Positions 43,453 through 53,817 of a DNA stretch of 64,000 nt are shown here, piece by piece (position 1 is the first letter of the stretch; each line of letters starts with the position of its first letter). The translations under genes and the position numbers were made by a program. The stretch is from Globisporangium splendens (Eukaryota; Oomycota; Peronosporomycetes; Pythiales; Pythiaceae). Under the pieces are notes generated by a model, which was not told the origin of the DNA, searched no databases, and saw only the letters and a program-made list of their open reading frames with translations. The stretch covers positions 372,001 to 436,000 of the forward strand of contig VFIW01000013.1 in assembly GCA_006386115.1 (NCBI GenBank), read 5' to 3'.

Positions 43453-44682
43453 TCACTCCTGCAGCTCCTTCTTGCTGGGATGCAGGACCATACTTAGATG
43501 CGCTAGCACGTCGTCGACCGAGAACCGCGCGCGCGGGTCTTTCTCCAAAAGCCCGCGGATCAGCTCCTTCACTTCGCACGACACGTTCGTCCACACGGGA
43601 TGCAGGAACGACACACTCTCGGTCGCGATACGGTGCACGATCTGCTCTTCGCTTGACGAGCCCATTATGTCGAAAGGGTGGCGTCCCGAGATCAGGATGT
43701 ACAGCACGCACCCGAGCGACCACATGTCCATCGCGGGAGTCATTTCCTGGCGCTGCAGCACTTCTGGGGACCAATAGCAGCGTGTCCCCGAGAGCGAAAT
43801 CGTGTGGCTGCTCTTGCTTGAAGCAGACGATGCTGACGTCCCTGCGGACCCAAAGTCGATGATCTTTAGCTTCGGCGTGTCGTCGTGTGCATCTTCTGGC
43901 ATTTTCTCGTCGACCACCATGATGTTCTCAGGCTTCAGGTCGCGGTGCACGATGCCACTCTGTTGCATGAACAACAGCGCATCGGCGAGCTGGGCGATAA
44001 ACTGTAACGCAGTAGAGACGTCCACTTGGCGGCGCTTTTGCAGGAACGAGTAAAGCGACTCCCCTGGAACGTACTCGGTCACGATGTAGTGGAAACCATT
44101 GTGCGTGTACGACCCACCATAGCGGATGATGTGCTCGTGACCACCAAGCTGCTGGATGAACGCCAGCGCCTCCTTCTCGCGCTCGATCTCCTCCCTCGTG
44201 TCGACCAAGTCCTGCATCATCTTGACCGCCGCGACGTGGCCGTCCTTCTTGCTCACGCACTGCATGACCATGCCAAACGTGCCCGCGCCAATCAGGTTTT
44301 TCGTTTCATACTCGGCGTCGAAATACAACGCTTCGGATGCTGACAAGTCGTCTTCTTCATTGTTGTCCTGCTGTTTGTCTTGTTCTGTCTGCGGGTCGCC
44401 TGCTTTCCGTGCGCTTCCTGCGCACGCGCCAGACGTGCGAAAGGCGTCCAGCGACTCACAGTGCGCTTGACGGACGCCGTTGCTGTTGCTGCTCTGCTGC
44501 TGTGTGGCCATCCCCACGACCAACGCGCTTCCCAGAGCTAATAGCTTCAACGTCCACGCTGGAGATTCCTCGTGCGTATTGTTGGCGTATTGGACGGTCG
44601 AGGCGGCAGTGGAGACGCCTCTGTGCGCTGCCCGACGCGTGGCTGCTCGTTGGACGAGAACAATAGGCGCGCGCGCTCTCAT
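43453..44682 (-). CDS. Ser/Thr protein kinase with probable mitochondrial leader and membrane anchor, 409 aa
   Basis: Single exon. Residues 1-35 are Arg/Ala-rich without acids (MRARAPIVLVQRAATRRAAH), a likely mitochondrial presequence; LKLLALGSALVVGMA at about 46-60 is a hydrophobic anchor. After a low-complexity linker, the kinase domain has all key residues: GAGTFGMV loop, VAAVKMM (Lys), Glu in helix C, IVHRDLKPENIMV, DFGSAG, YWSPEVLQR in place of APE, and DMWSLGCVLYILISGRHPF. The layout is CAMK-like. A kinase domain tethered by an N-terminal segment would face the intermembrane space or cytosol depending on topology. No calmodulin-binding segment is evident. Confidence 0.8.
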   Translation of the reverse strand: MRARAPIVLVQRAATRRAAHRGVSTAASTVQYANNTHEESPAWTLKLLALGSALVVGMATQQQSSNSNGVRQAHCESLDAFRTSGACAGSARKAGDPQTEQDKQQDNNEEDDLSASEALYFDAEYETKNLIGAGTFGMVMQCVSKKDGHVAAVKMMQDLVDTREEIEREKEALAFIQQLGGHEHIIRYGGSYTHNGFHYIVTEYVPGESLYSFLQKRRQVDVSTALQFIAQLADALLFMQQSGIVHRDLKPENIMVVDEKMPEDAHDDTPKLKIIDFGSAGTSASSASSKSSHTISLSGTRCYWSPEVLQRQEMTPAMDMWSLGCVLYILISGRHPFDIMGSSSEEQIVHRIATESVSFLHPVWTNVSCEVKELIRGLLEKDPRARFSVDDVLAHLSMVLHPSKKELQE

Positions 44683-45422
44683 GATGCCAATATAACTAAC
44701 GTCGTGTTTGTACTACAAGTTGTCTGCAGTCTGGAGCTCTGTGCTTCCCATTCTCTTGGGTGCTGGGCGATTGGAAATGACACCGAAGCAAGGGTCTTCC
44801 AATATGGTCAGCCTGTCGATGGCTTTGCACAGTAAAAACACGGTCGACGCGCACACAATTTCACCCTTATCAAGCAACCCTGATGGCTGCATGCGTCTTG
44901 AACGGATGAATATCTCCTTAAGTTGCAACACCGCCTCCAGCATCTTGTCCTACCACCTCACTGGACCAGATGGGAGGGAGAGACTCGAGTGGAACTGGCA
45001 GCGGGAAGCCTCACAGCGAGAAAGAACTTCGTGTCTTTGGCGACCAAATTTGTCAATTCTCGGTGCTTCTTCAACGCATGTGCGCTTGAACGGATAGATT
45101 CACTGTTCAGTCTCGTTGCACTGGCGCAAGGGAGCAAAATGGCTGAATGGCAACTCGCGAGACTCGACGCTGGCATTTTCTTCTGCACCTACCTGCTGTT
45201 GGGAATGCACGTTACCCTTCCGCTTGCACCCATTTTTCTGCAGAACGTCGCAGTCAAGCATGTTACGCGAAGGTTGCACGCGCAAATTGAACTGTAACCC
45301 TACTCTTGTTTTCAGTTACGTTTCGTAACCTGTTGGACAGTCCAGTCATGTTACACGAAGGTTGCTCTTGTCATTCGTAACCCCATTGTACCCTCTCGGT
45401 TACGATTCGTAACCCCTTTCGA
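44683..45422. other. Divergent promoter region with palindromic repeats
   Basis: Separates the kinase (minus) from the WD-like gene (plus). The part at 45255-45420 holds a degenerate tandem duplication and two dyads described separately. The open frame at 44923-45297 has no motif support. Confidence 0.5.
45315..45413. promoter_or_regulatory. Two copies of the palindrome GTTACGNNNCGTAAC
   Basis: Perfect 6-bp arms with 3-bp spacers occur at 45315-45329 (spacer TTT) and 45399-45413 (spacer ATT), 84 bp apart, the second ending 9 bp before the first ATG at 45423. Additional CGTAACC half-sites lie at about 45376-45382. The surrounding 85-bp unit is itself duplicated: CATGTTAC-GCGAAGGTTGC at about 45258 and CATGTTAC-ACGAAGGTTGC at about 45347. 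A repeated dyad this close to a start codon suggests a binding site for a dimeric regulator; no factor is known to me. Confidence 0.45.
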
Positions 45423-46815
45423 ATGAGAACTCCAAATTGCCACACCATGCGCGATGCACCAGCGACTGCCATTGACGACGATGGCCAAGTGCGCGTGAAG
45501 CGCGTGCAGCTCCCGGGGTTTGCTCCGTTGCCAACGTGGAACGGCACGATCGCTGCTGCGGGTGGGTGCACCAACGGGCTCTGCAGTTTGCAGTGCGAAA
45601 GCGGAGACACTGTGATCGTCCGGTTGCTCTCAGGATCACACACACAAGGTCGGTTTGCTTGTCAGAGTACGCGTGCATGAATATGGCGGTATTGCGGCAT
45701 TCACTGATACTTAATAGAGTGTTTGTTCTGTGGCTGGCGCTTTAGAAGCACAAAGTATTCGAATTGAGAAGATCATCCCGGCGCCGGCTGCCAATGTATC
45801 AAGTTTCTGTCAGTGCTGGTCGAACGATGGACACTATTTGGCGACAGCGCATGACCAGCGCATCCAGCTTTACGATGCCATAAGCGACTTTGCGCTGGCC
45901 GTGACACTGCGGTTGCGGTACAGTGTCGCGTCAATGGATGTCGTGTTGTCCCAGCGCCTTGATGCAGACGGTGGCGCTGTGCCGGAGTTGCTTTTAGTCG
46001 TTGGGGCGGCATTTGGTGCGTTTCTGTACAAAGTGCAAGTATCCCGTGATGCTCAGAGCGCTAGCAACCAGGACGACGAATACACAATGCGCTGCATTGT
46101 GCCACCAGTGCTCGCGTCGGTGCTGCCAGAAGTTCCTGTCTGCGCCGTCAAGTTGTCGAACGATGGCCACACAGTCGCCATTGGCAGCGTCGACGGACGT
46201 CTGTTCCTGCGTGACTTGGCACCGACTCAGAACAGCGAGGTACCGCCATTCGGGCACCAAGTGTTCGCCAAAGTGCTCGCTGCGCCTCGTGTGACGTCCA
46301 TGAGTTTCTCGTCAGGGAACGACAAATTGGTCGTAGCAACAAGGAAGGGTAACGTGTACGTGGTGATACGTGACGAGGCACGCAAGTGGCACTTGCATGC
46401 TCCATGCAAAGAGCTTGCTGCGAATCCAAAGGCAATTAGTGCAACTAGTGCTAGTGGAAATGGTGGCGATGCTAGCGGTGCACCTGGCGGGGGCAACGTG
46501 GCCACGGCGGTGCAAACGCTCGTGTGCTGGTGGGGCAACCTCGGCTCGTTGACTCCGTCGCCAGTGTTTGTCGTCGGATCCCGAGCCGCCAACTACAATC
46601 TCGAGATGCTTGATGTGCATTCTGGCAAGCTCCTGCACTCGATTCAGTTTGCCCAACCGCGAAACGACGTGTCCTCAATGGCAGCTGCAGACCACCATCT
46701 GCTTACGGGCTTGTGCTGCCTGCAGCTCCCAAATGGGAAATCGGCACTGGTGTGCTACGACACCGGCGCGAATCTGTCGATCATCACGTGGCCGTTCCTA
46801 GACGCCATGAGTTGA
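45423..46815 (+). CDS. WD-repeat-like beta-propeller protein, two exons, 431 aa
   Basis: Exons 45423-45648 and 45746-46815 join in phase 1 over a 97-nt intron, giving SHTQ then EAQSIRIEKI. Propeller-like strands include CQCWSNDGHYLATAHDQRIQLYD, VCAVKLSNDGHTVAIGSVDG in short motifs, and TSMSFSSGNDKLVVATRKG. A Gly/Ser-rich loop (SASGNGGDASG) interrupts the later part. The start may be 45423 or the Met at 45447. The family is not recognised beyond WD40-like repeats, which act as protein-interaction platforms. Confidence 0.6.
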
Positions 46816-47656
46816 TCTCCATCAAGTCAAAATTGGCGCTGACAAATAGAACGCGGTTATGTACGAGTTAACTGGGTCTGAGCATGTGAGCCGCTGGAGC
46901 AGACTTGAACCCATGTTGTAATGGATCGTTACCGCACGTTCTGCAGGGATCCTTCGATGTGCGTGCAGTACTCATCGTCAGTCTGGATGATATGAAGGAG
47001 AGAAACCATGTATGCGCCATGGTTCCATTTTGTGCCGCACTCGCCAAAATGGCGCATGAGTGGCTGGCATCTCCTGTTGAATCGGCAGATGGATGCGTTT
47101 TTTGCGTCTCAGCTGCGCGCATCAGACGTGAAAGCGAGTGGATCGCATCAGCCCGCGTGAAGGTTGCCGCACAGTTCCTCCCACCAAGATAAAGAATAAA
47201 TCAGGCCATTGTGGGTGCAGAGAGGTCACACTCATTTCAACGAGTGCATAATATGCAACACTCGAAACAGCGAGTCGCTGTATTTCCGCAGGTTTATGTA
47301 CGAAAGGAAACACAACATTTCATACAATTGATAAATCTAAAATATTGTGGCTGCATAGGCTCGATATGTCTGTATCTTCAAGATGTACGCCTCATATCGA
47401 TTTTCACAGTATAATGAGTCTTTTGGGTCATGTGGTTCCACAAATCCACGATTCCAGCCATCCGCCGATTTAAATTTTGCTCCAAGAAAATGGATTCTCT
47501 CCCCGTTTCTGCACGCTTGCACAAGATTTCGTCCAATAACACCACTATCCTGAGAATATCAGCCAATCCGTAGCTCCGATTCCAAACTCTCCTTCCGGAC
47601 ACGCGACACGCTCTATAGGAAGGAAGGAAGGGGTGCCAGCCTCATGGAGCTCGCAT
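46816..47656. other. Intergenic region, nothing recognised
   Basis: Short open frames only, without motifs or splice support. A GGAAG repeat (GGAAGGAAGG) lies at about 47620-47629, just before the next gene. Confidence 0.5.
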
Positions 47657-48784
47657 ATGAGGCGTGTGACTTCTCTGACGGACGCGCAAGGGGACGAATC
47701 ATTTCTCGATTCGCAGCCACCGCGCAGGAGGATGCATTACGCGTTCACGAACAGCGCCATCTCGGGTCTCGGCGACCTCCCGAGTCGCGCCATGCGCGCC
47801 GTCGTCCACCTGATGCAGCAGCTCAGCGCCGCCGTCAGTCGCGACGGCGTCGTGTTCGCGACGAGCATGCTGCTGCTCGGTGCGGGCCTCATTCCAGGAT
47901 GCGAGGTGCTCTACCGCGTGCAGAGCGCGTCGTCCGCGAGTGAGAAGCTCACGGCGCTCGCAGCGTTGACGCCGCTGGACAAGGCGACGATCGCAGGCAG
48001 TGCGTTAGTCGCCGTGCTTGGCTTCGCGGTGCTCGCAGCCCACGTGCTGACGCTGCGCTCGAAACAAACGTCGAGGATGTGGGGGGCTCTTGGGCTGATG
48101 CTGGTGCTCACGACGCTCGCATCCACGGTTCTCTTGGCCGAGATCGGCGCGCAGCAGAAACCGGAAAGCGTGTGGCACGACAGCGTGTTCACGCAACGCG
48201 AGGATGTGTTTGAAGCGCGCGTGAACGACGTGTACTGCCATGTGAAGGGTGCGCAGGTGTGTCAGATCGCGAGTCTAGGAGAAGCCAAGCAGGTGTTCCC
48301 GTTGGAGAGCTGGCCCGTGGGCATGGCGAGTCAGCCGGGCAAGACGGTTCTCACGACCTGCGAGCGCTTCGACGAGTCTGTGCGTCTGTGGGACTACCCG
48401 GCCAAGATGGAGCTGTGTCGAGTGTGCCACACGATCACCCAGGACGAGCAGCGCGGCGGAGACGAGCTACTCGACGTCGTCGACGACATCTCGTTCCAGG
48501 AGCTCCAGTGGTGCGGCGCGTACCTAGTCAACGACGAGCGCAAGATGAAAGGCTACGACGACGTGAGCGAGTCGCCGTACCGCAAGCACCGCCACGCGTT
48601 CCAGCAGCTGCTGGCGCAGAGCCAACCAATGTACACGCTGACGCTGGGCACGCGTGTGCTGTTCGTGCTCATCAGTGCGGCGATCGCGTGCCTCGTGGCG
48701 CTATTTGGGTCATCGCGGAGGAATAGTAGCCAAAGCAAATCGGTCGACGTGGAGAGCGTCGAGTCGGACAAGATCGTAGTGTAA
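47657..48784 (+). CDS. Four-TM, tetraspanin-like membrane protein, 375 aa
   Basis: The first ATG in frame is 47657 (MRRVTSLTDAQ). Hydrophobic spans: VVFATSMLLLGAGLIPG, IAGSALVAVLGFAVLAAHVL, ALGLMLVLTTLASTVLLAEI, and near the C-terminus LFVLISAAIACLVALFG. Between spans 3 and 4 is a ~170-residue loop with paired cysteines (YCHVKGAQVC, TTCERF, ELCRVC, QWCGAY), like a large extracellular tetraspanin loop, though the canonical CCG is absent. The tail is Ser-rich and acidic. Probable plasma-membrane or vesicle protein; tetraspanin topology is inference. Confidence 0.65.
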   Translation: MRRVTSLTDAQGDESFLDSQPPRRRMHYAFTNSAISGLGDLPSRAMRAVVHLMQQLSAAVSRDGVVFATSMLLLGAGLIPGCEVLYRVQSASSASEKLTALAALTPLDKATIAGSALVAVLGFAVLAAHVLTLRSKQTSRMWGALGLMLVLTTLASTVLLAEIGAQQKPESVWHDSVFTQREDVFEARVNDVYCHVKGAQVCQIASLGEAKQVFPLESWPVGMASQPGKTVLTTCERFDESVRLWDYPAKMELCRVCHTITQDEQRGGDELLDVVDDISFQELQWCGAYLVNDERKMKGYDDVSESPYRKHRHAFQQLLAQSQPMYTLTLGTRVLFVLISAAIACLVALFGSSRRNSSQSKSVDVESVESDKIVV

Positions 48785-49426
48785 ATGGAACCCACCAGGG
48801 GTTTGTCCATGTCCGCCAACCTTATTAATTATTCAGCGAGTACCATAGAGCGATCTAAGCTATCAAAACAGTAAATCTCAATCTCATTGTTGTGGTCTTT
48901 TCCGTTTTGCTCTGCGTGCATGAACAGCGTGGAGAAGCACGCTTTTTCAAATGCCGGTTTGCTTTTCTAGTGCGAGCACGTGGCAGCTATTCCTTGCGTT
49001 CGCCCGAGCGTGAGCATTCGCATCCTCCTTTGAGAACGAGACAGCGTCATTTATGTTCAAAGCGTCGTGGGAAAAGAAGAGAGTGACGCAAGTGAAACCA
49101 CACCGCACAGGTCGTGGGTCTGTGATTGAATAGGTACATGCACGTCAATTGAGTAGGTGCCCATCGTGACACACTCGCCATTTTTTTTCCTTTTGTATCT
49201 TTGGCCACCAAAATGCGCTGAACTACCAAATGTTTCAGCTTGACTCGCAAGATAACAAATGAACCCTCTCATTCACAAGCAAAATGCCGTGTACAGTCAA
49301 CGATTGCTTTTCAAGAAACACGAAATCCCATAAATGCATTTTGTTCGATTTAGCGAATTCTACGCTACAAACCAAGCTGAAGTCTATACAGGAGGAAGAG
49401 GTTCCTCTTTTCACTATTCCTCGTCT
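48785..49426. other. Intergenic region, nothing recognised
   Basis: No supported coding. AT-rich stretches surround 48820-48890. Confidence 0.5.
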
Positions 49427-50755
49427 TTATGCCGCAGACACACCGGTGGGCACAGGCAGGTACTTGGCCGAAGGTGCAGGCGCCGAGCCTTCGCGCTGCG
49501 CGAGCGCTTTGCTTATCCGCTGCGCCATGAGCTGCGACGGGTACTCGATCAAGTGGTAGGACGCCGTCGCGAGCAGGAAGATAAGTCCGAACTGACCAAA
49601 CAGCTTGTCGTAGTAGTTTGGCTGGTTGTGCACTGCGTCCGTGTAGATCACAAAGCTGTGGAGCAGATAGACCGAGAAGCTGATCTTGCCCCAGTACCGC
49701 AGCACGCTCCACTCGAACATGGCCGAAATCGACGACGGCAGCAGCATCTCGACGACGATGAGCACCGTCACGTGAAGACTGATGAAGCGCGCGCCGTGGT
49801 TCTCATGGAAAGGGTTGGCGTGGACCCAGTCGAAGAGTAGACTACGGTAACACACGCTCAGTAGCAGCGCAAACACGAGGTACTGCACGGCGTGGACTCC
49901 GCGTCTTTGCCACGTGGAAAACTCGAACGAATTGCGCTTGATCGCATCGTCCAACTTGATGTAGATGACGGCAGCCATGGAACCCGAGACAAACGTCGGC
50001 AAATGCGGCGCGAGCGGTTGGTGATCGCCGCGGAAATCGTTCAAACCCGTGTTCACGATCCACATGTACAATGGGATGAATGGCATCCACCACGCGCGAC
50101 CGAGACGGATCGCGAGCACCACAAACACCGGGATGAAGAAATAATACGCGATCTCCAGTGGCAGCGTCCAAAACACGTGGTACCGGGACGGGAAGTCAAA
50201 CGTGAGCACCTTGAGCAGATCGTAGTCGTCGGGTTTGGAGTCCTTGTTCAAGAAATACTTCTTCTTGTACTCGAACGGCATGATCCACAAGACGATCGCG
50301 GTCACGGCGAACAGCGGGTACACGCGAAAGAATCGCTTGGAGAAGTAGTCGACGAGCGTGTACCCCCACTTGCGCAGACTCGCCTTCTGCGTCAGCAGCT
50401 GCACGCTCTTCTTGTAGAACAGCCATGTCAGCAGGAACGACGAGAGCACAAAGAAAATGTCGACGGCACAGATGCCCAGGTTCACGTCGCCCATGTACCC
50501 CGAGTGCTGTGTCACGACGAGAATCACAGCGAGGCCACGCACGCCGTCGAGGAACAGGATCTTGGCCGGACCGCCGCTCTTCGGACGCGCGTCCTTTGCG
50601 GCGTCATTCGCGCCACGCTCCTTGTGCTCCTTGAGCTCCGCCGGGGCAGCATCCGAGACCTCCTGCACGCTGAGCACCGCGTCGTGGTCGTTGGATGCAC
50701 CGCTGCTGCTCGTGCGGCTGCGGCGCGCCATCGTCGCGTGGTCTCCCGACAGCAT
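49427..50755 (-). CDS. Acyltransferase-3 family membrane protein, copy 2, intact, 442 aa
   Basis: The frame is open to 50947, but Met at 50755 (MLSGDHATMARR) is preferred because the following text NDHDAVLSVQEVSDAAP aligns with the starts of copies 3 and 4. Core motifs: ILFLDGVRGLAVILVVTQHSG, AVDIFFVLSSFLL, DYFSKRFFRVYPLFA, TLPLEIAYYFFIPVFVV, GDHQPLAPHLPTFVSGSMA, YWGKISFSVYLLHSF and YHLIEYPSQLMAQRI. The histidine after VTQ is the putative catalytic residue. About ten spans are expected. It may acylate a cell-wall glycan or lipid; this is family inference. Divergently placed relative to copy 3, with 1.7 kb between them. Confidence 0.85.
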   Translation of the reverse strand: MLSGDHATMARRSRTSSSGASNDHDAVLSVQEVSDAAPAELKEHKERGANDAAKDARPKSGGPAKILFLDGVRGLAVILVVTQHSGYMGDVNLGICAVDIFFVLSSFLLTWLFYKKSVQLLTQKASLRKWGYTLVDYFSKRFFRVYPLFAVTAIVLWIMPFEYKKKYFLNKDSKPDDYDLLKVLTFDFPSRYHVFWTLPLEIAYYFFIPVFVVLAIRLGRAWWMPFIPLYMWIVNTGLNDFRGDHQPLAPHLPTFVSGSMAAVIYIKLDDAIKRNSFEFSTWQRRGVHAVQYLVFALLLSVCYRSLLFDWVHANPFHENHGARFISLHVTVLIVVEMLLPSSISAMFEWSVLRYWGKISFSVYLLHSFVIYTDAVHNQPNYYDKLFGQFGLIFLLATASYHLIEYPSQLMAQRISKALAQREGSAPAPSAKYLPVPTGVSAA

Positions 50756-52449
50756 CGGCTCCTGGGTGAAGAGATAGCAAGAGAGAGGGAGAGTGGGCGG
50801 CGAGCTGCGAGTGCGCGAATGAGCAAGGAGGATCGAGCAGGAAGGGGGATCGGGAGAGGATGATGCGCGTCCGACGCAATCGAGAGGTTCAGAGGCGGTC
50901 ACCAGCATCCCTTTCTCTCTCTCTGTCCTTCGGCGCCTCGTCTTCACGGCATCGAAAAGATACGATATTCGGTATTAGATCTATTGAAAGTTTGACTTTG
51001 TATGACTATTCGTAATCGATAGGTTATGCATCAGAAAGATATTGATTTTACAAGGCATGCTGACGACAGGAAAGATATGCTGGTTGGCTACGTTTGTCAG
51101 AGTCGCACTCCCACGCTGACGACGTAATTGACTGTTAGAAACTGAGGTTCTACAGCACCATTTATTTGTTATATAACGGCAAGCATGAACTGAAATGGCA
51201 GAGCGTGTTGTTGTCGTCGTCTGTAGAGCATTAATCAGAGAGCGTTCATGCACAGACTGTGCTGTGAAGAATCATACAAACTTCAGTACAATGTGCTGCT
51301 TTCTCATTGTCAATTGGGTAAACCCGGTTGCGTGTAATCAAGCACGACTGCCTAAAGTTGGCACTGGCGTGAACAAGGCAAAAAGTTCAGTGTCTGCAGT
51401 TGCTCATCCGGATAAAAGTATACGAGTCGTTGTTTCCACCAAACATGGATAACTGTGAGCGTGTGGTTGTGAAATGGACGACCAGACGACCTCTCTGTGT
51501 GTACTGACCTCTCTCCCGATTGTTTTGCAGGATCTGGTCGAGATACACAGTCACCATGTGGCGACCAAAAGTTAGAGAGGCATTTGCTTGATAAAGAGGT
51601 AGATATTCGCGAAATGGCTGTAGAACGTTCCTGATACAGGACGTTACGTCAGCGATTAGGTGACTGTAGGGTACGCCAGTCTCTGCCGTTCCTTGTTGCA
51701 ACAAATTACGACAAGATACCGCTGTTTTACAGTGAGAAATAACTCGGTGCCGCCGAATAATTATGCTGCATGCCAATTCAAATCTTTATGCGTTGTTCAT
51801 TGTCTGTCGTGACTCTGTTGCCACGACTATTCCGAACAGATCCTAATCAGTTGGGTCACACAGATCAGTGGTGTGTCCAACCCGTGACTGCAACAGCAAC
51901 ATCGGCTCAGTGCATCCAGTTGGCGAAATATTTCCGTAGTTTGTGTTCTTTGAATCGCTCGGCGGGAGGATGCTCTGGCCACTCTTCAGTGTCCCCAAAT
52001 GCCGTGTTTTAGTCGCAACCCAGAAGCTTAGACGAGTCGACAGGCTGCGGTATACTGAAGTTCAGTATGGAGTCCCCCACTCAACGAATCTCAGTAGCCA
52101 CTGCATCAAATACTGGACCGTGCCACAGATTGCCCAAACAGCAATACCTTTTCTATAGGCACACCTATTATCTCATATTTCGATCCATCGAGCAAGCATT
52201 CAAACGCATCTCACTTGTTCAAAGTCCCTTCTAATTTGCATGGCGTTGTAAAACCGATACGCTTGGTGCTATTTATTTAGGGAGGCTTTAGAACACGGGA
52301 ATAGGTCAACCTCTCCCTCCTCTCTCCCTCTTTGCGTTGTGGCTCGTTGGCTTTTGACGCACATCAAGCCACTTTCCATTTCTCCCTCTCGTCAAGCTCC
52401 AGTCTCCAGTCCCTCTCCTTCCCTACTGCGAGAGTTCGAGCACATTGAC
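50756..52449. other. Region between divergent acyltransferase genes
   Basis: About 1.7 kb. It contains a minus-strand open frame (51387-51776, 129 codons) including HLIADVTSCIRNVLQPF, with no recognised family, possibly a relic; and an initiator-like site at 52369-52385. Otherwise nothing. Confidence 0.4.
52369..52385 (+). promoter_or_regulatory. Oomycete-type initiator, acyltransferase copy 3
   Basis: CCACTTTCCATTTCTCC lies 65-80 bp upstream of the ATG at 52450 in a pyrimidine-rich stretch. It resembles the oomycete initiator consensus (TCATTYNCAWTTT) with two changes. Position fits a transcription start. Confidence 0.4.
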
Positions 52450-53817
52450 ATGATGGCAGCAGCAGGAAGCCACCGCGTCACGACGCGCCACGGTCGCTTG
52501 AGCCACGACGAGAACGACGACACGGTGCTCAGCGTGCAGGAGATCTCGGACGACGCGCCGCTGGTCTGGAAGGATTCCCAGTTCCAGGACGAGGGTGTGG
52601 CCATGCCAGCGCCGTCCGAGGCAACCTCATCCGACAAGGAAGACTCGGCGAAAGCGAAGCAAAGCGCTGGACCCGCGAAGGTCCTGTTCCTTGATGGCGT
52701 GCGCGGCATCGCGGCGATCCTCGTCGTGACGCAGCACTCGGGGTACATGGGCGACGTGAACCTGGGCATCTGCGCAGTCGACATCTTCTTCGTGCTCTCG
52801 TCGTTCCTGCTCACGATGCTGTTCTACAAGAAGAGCGTGCAGCTGCTGACGCAGAAGGCGAGTCTGCGCAAGTGGGGGCACACGCTCGTCGACTACTTCT
52901 CCAAGCGATTCTTTCGCGTGTACCCGCTGTTCGCGATCGTCGCGATTCTTCTGTGGATTCTTCCCTACGAGTACAAGAAGCAGTACTTTCTGGTCTCGAA
53001 GCCCGACCACTACGACCTCATCAAGGTGCTGACGTTCGAGTTCCCGTACCGATACCACGTGTTTTGGACGCTGCCGTTGGAGATCACGTACTACTTCATG
53101 ATCCCAGTGTTCGTGTTGACCACGATTGCGCTTGGACGTGGGTGGTGGGTGCCGTTTGTGCCGTTGTACATGTGGATCATAAACAATGGGTTGAACGTGT
53201 TCCGCGGCGACCACCAGCCGCTGGCACCGCATTTGCCAACGTTCGTCTCCGGATCGATGGCGGCGGTCATTTACATCAAAGCGGACGATGCGATCAAGCG
53301 CAATGCATTCGAATTCCGCAAGTGGCAGACCGCGATCATCCGCATCGTAGAACTTATCATCTTTGGGCTGCTCTTGAGCGTGTGCTACCGAAGTCTGCTC
53401 TTCCACTGGGTCCACGAGAATCCGACCCACGAGAACAATGGCGCACGCTTCATCAGTCTCCACGTGACGAGTCTGTTTGTGATTGAGATGATCACACCGT
53501 CTGTGCTCTCCACGGTGCTCGAATGGGTCGTGTTCCGCTACTGGGGCAAGATCGGCTTCTCCGTCTACCTGCTGCACAGTTTCGTGATTTACACGAACCC
53601 AGTTCGCCACCAAGACAACTACTACGACAGATTGATTGGTCAGTTCATTCTGATCTTCTTGCTGTCTACCGCCTCGTATCATTTGATCGAGTACCCGTCG
53701 CAGCTCTTGGCTCAGCGAATCAGCAAGGCGCTGGCACAGCGAGAGCAATCGACCCCAGTGCCAGTGGCCAAATACATGCCAGTGCCAAAGTCGCACGACC
53801 TGGCCACGGCAGCATAG
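52450..53817 (+). CDS. Acyltransferase-3 family membrane protein, copy 3, intact, 455 aa
   Basis: First ATG 52450 (MMAAAGSHRV). N-terminal DDTVLSVQEISDDAPL motif is shared with copies 2 and 4. Core: VLFLDGVRGIAAILVVTQHSG, AVDIFFVLSSFLLT, YFSKRFFRVYPLFA, TLPLEITYYFMIPVFV, GDHQPLAPHLPTFVSG, YWGKIGFSVYLLHSF, ASYHLIEYPSQLLAQRI. A 497-bp block (53202-53698) is almost identical to pseudogene copy 4, pointing to recent gene conversion. C-terminal tail is short and ends KSHDLATAA. The most complete copy in the cluster and the likely donor. Confidence 0.87.
   Translation: MMAAAGSHRVTTRHGRLSHDENDDTVLSVQEISDDAPLVWKDSQFQDEGVAMPAPSEATSSDKEDSAKAKQSAGPAKVLFLDGVRGIAAILVVTQHSGYMGDVNLGICAVDIFFVLSSFLLTMLFYKKSVQLLTQKASLRKWGHTLVDYFSKRFFRVYPLFAIVAILLWILPYEYKKQYFLVSKPDHYDLIKVLTFEFPYRYHVFWTLPLEITYYFMIPVFVLTTIALGRGWWVPFVPLYMWIINNGLNVFRGDHQPLAPHLPTFVSGSMAAVIYIKADDAIKRNAFEFRKWQTAIIRIVELIIFGLLLSVCYRSLLFHWVHENPTHENNGARFISLHVTSLFVIEMITPSVLSTVLEWVVFRYWGKIGFSVYLLHSFVIYTNPVRHQDNYYDRLIGQFILIFLLSTASYHLIEYPSQLLAQRISKALAQREQSTPVPVAKYMPVPKSHDLATAA

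Noticed and set aside
44923..45297. Plus-strand open frame of 124 codons
   Set aside because: No recognisable domain or conserved pattern; ends inside the duplicated dyad region.
46905..47192. Plus-strand open frame of 95 codons
   Set aside because: No motif, no splice partner, no paralogue in the window.
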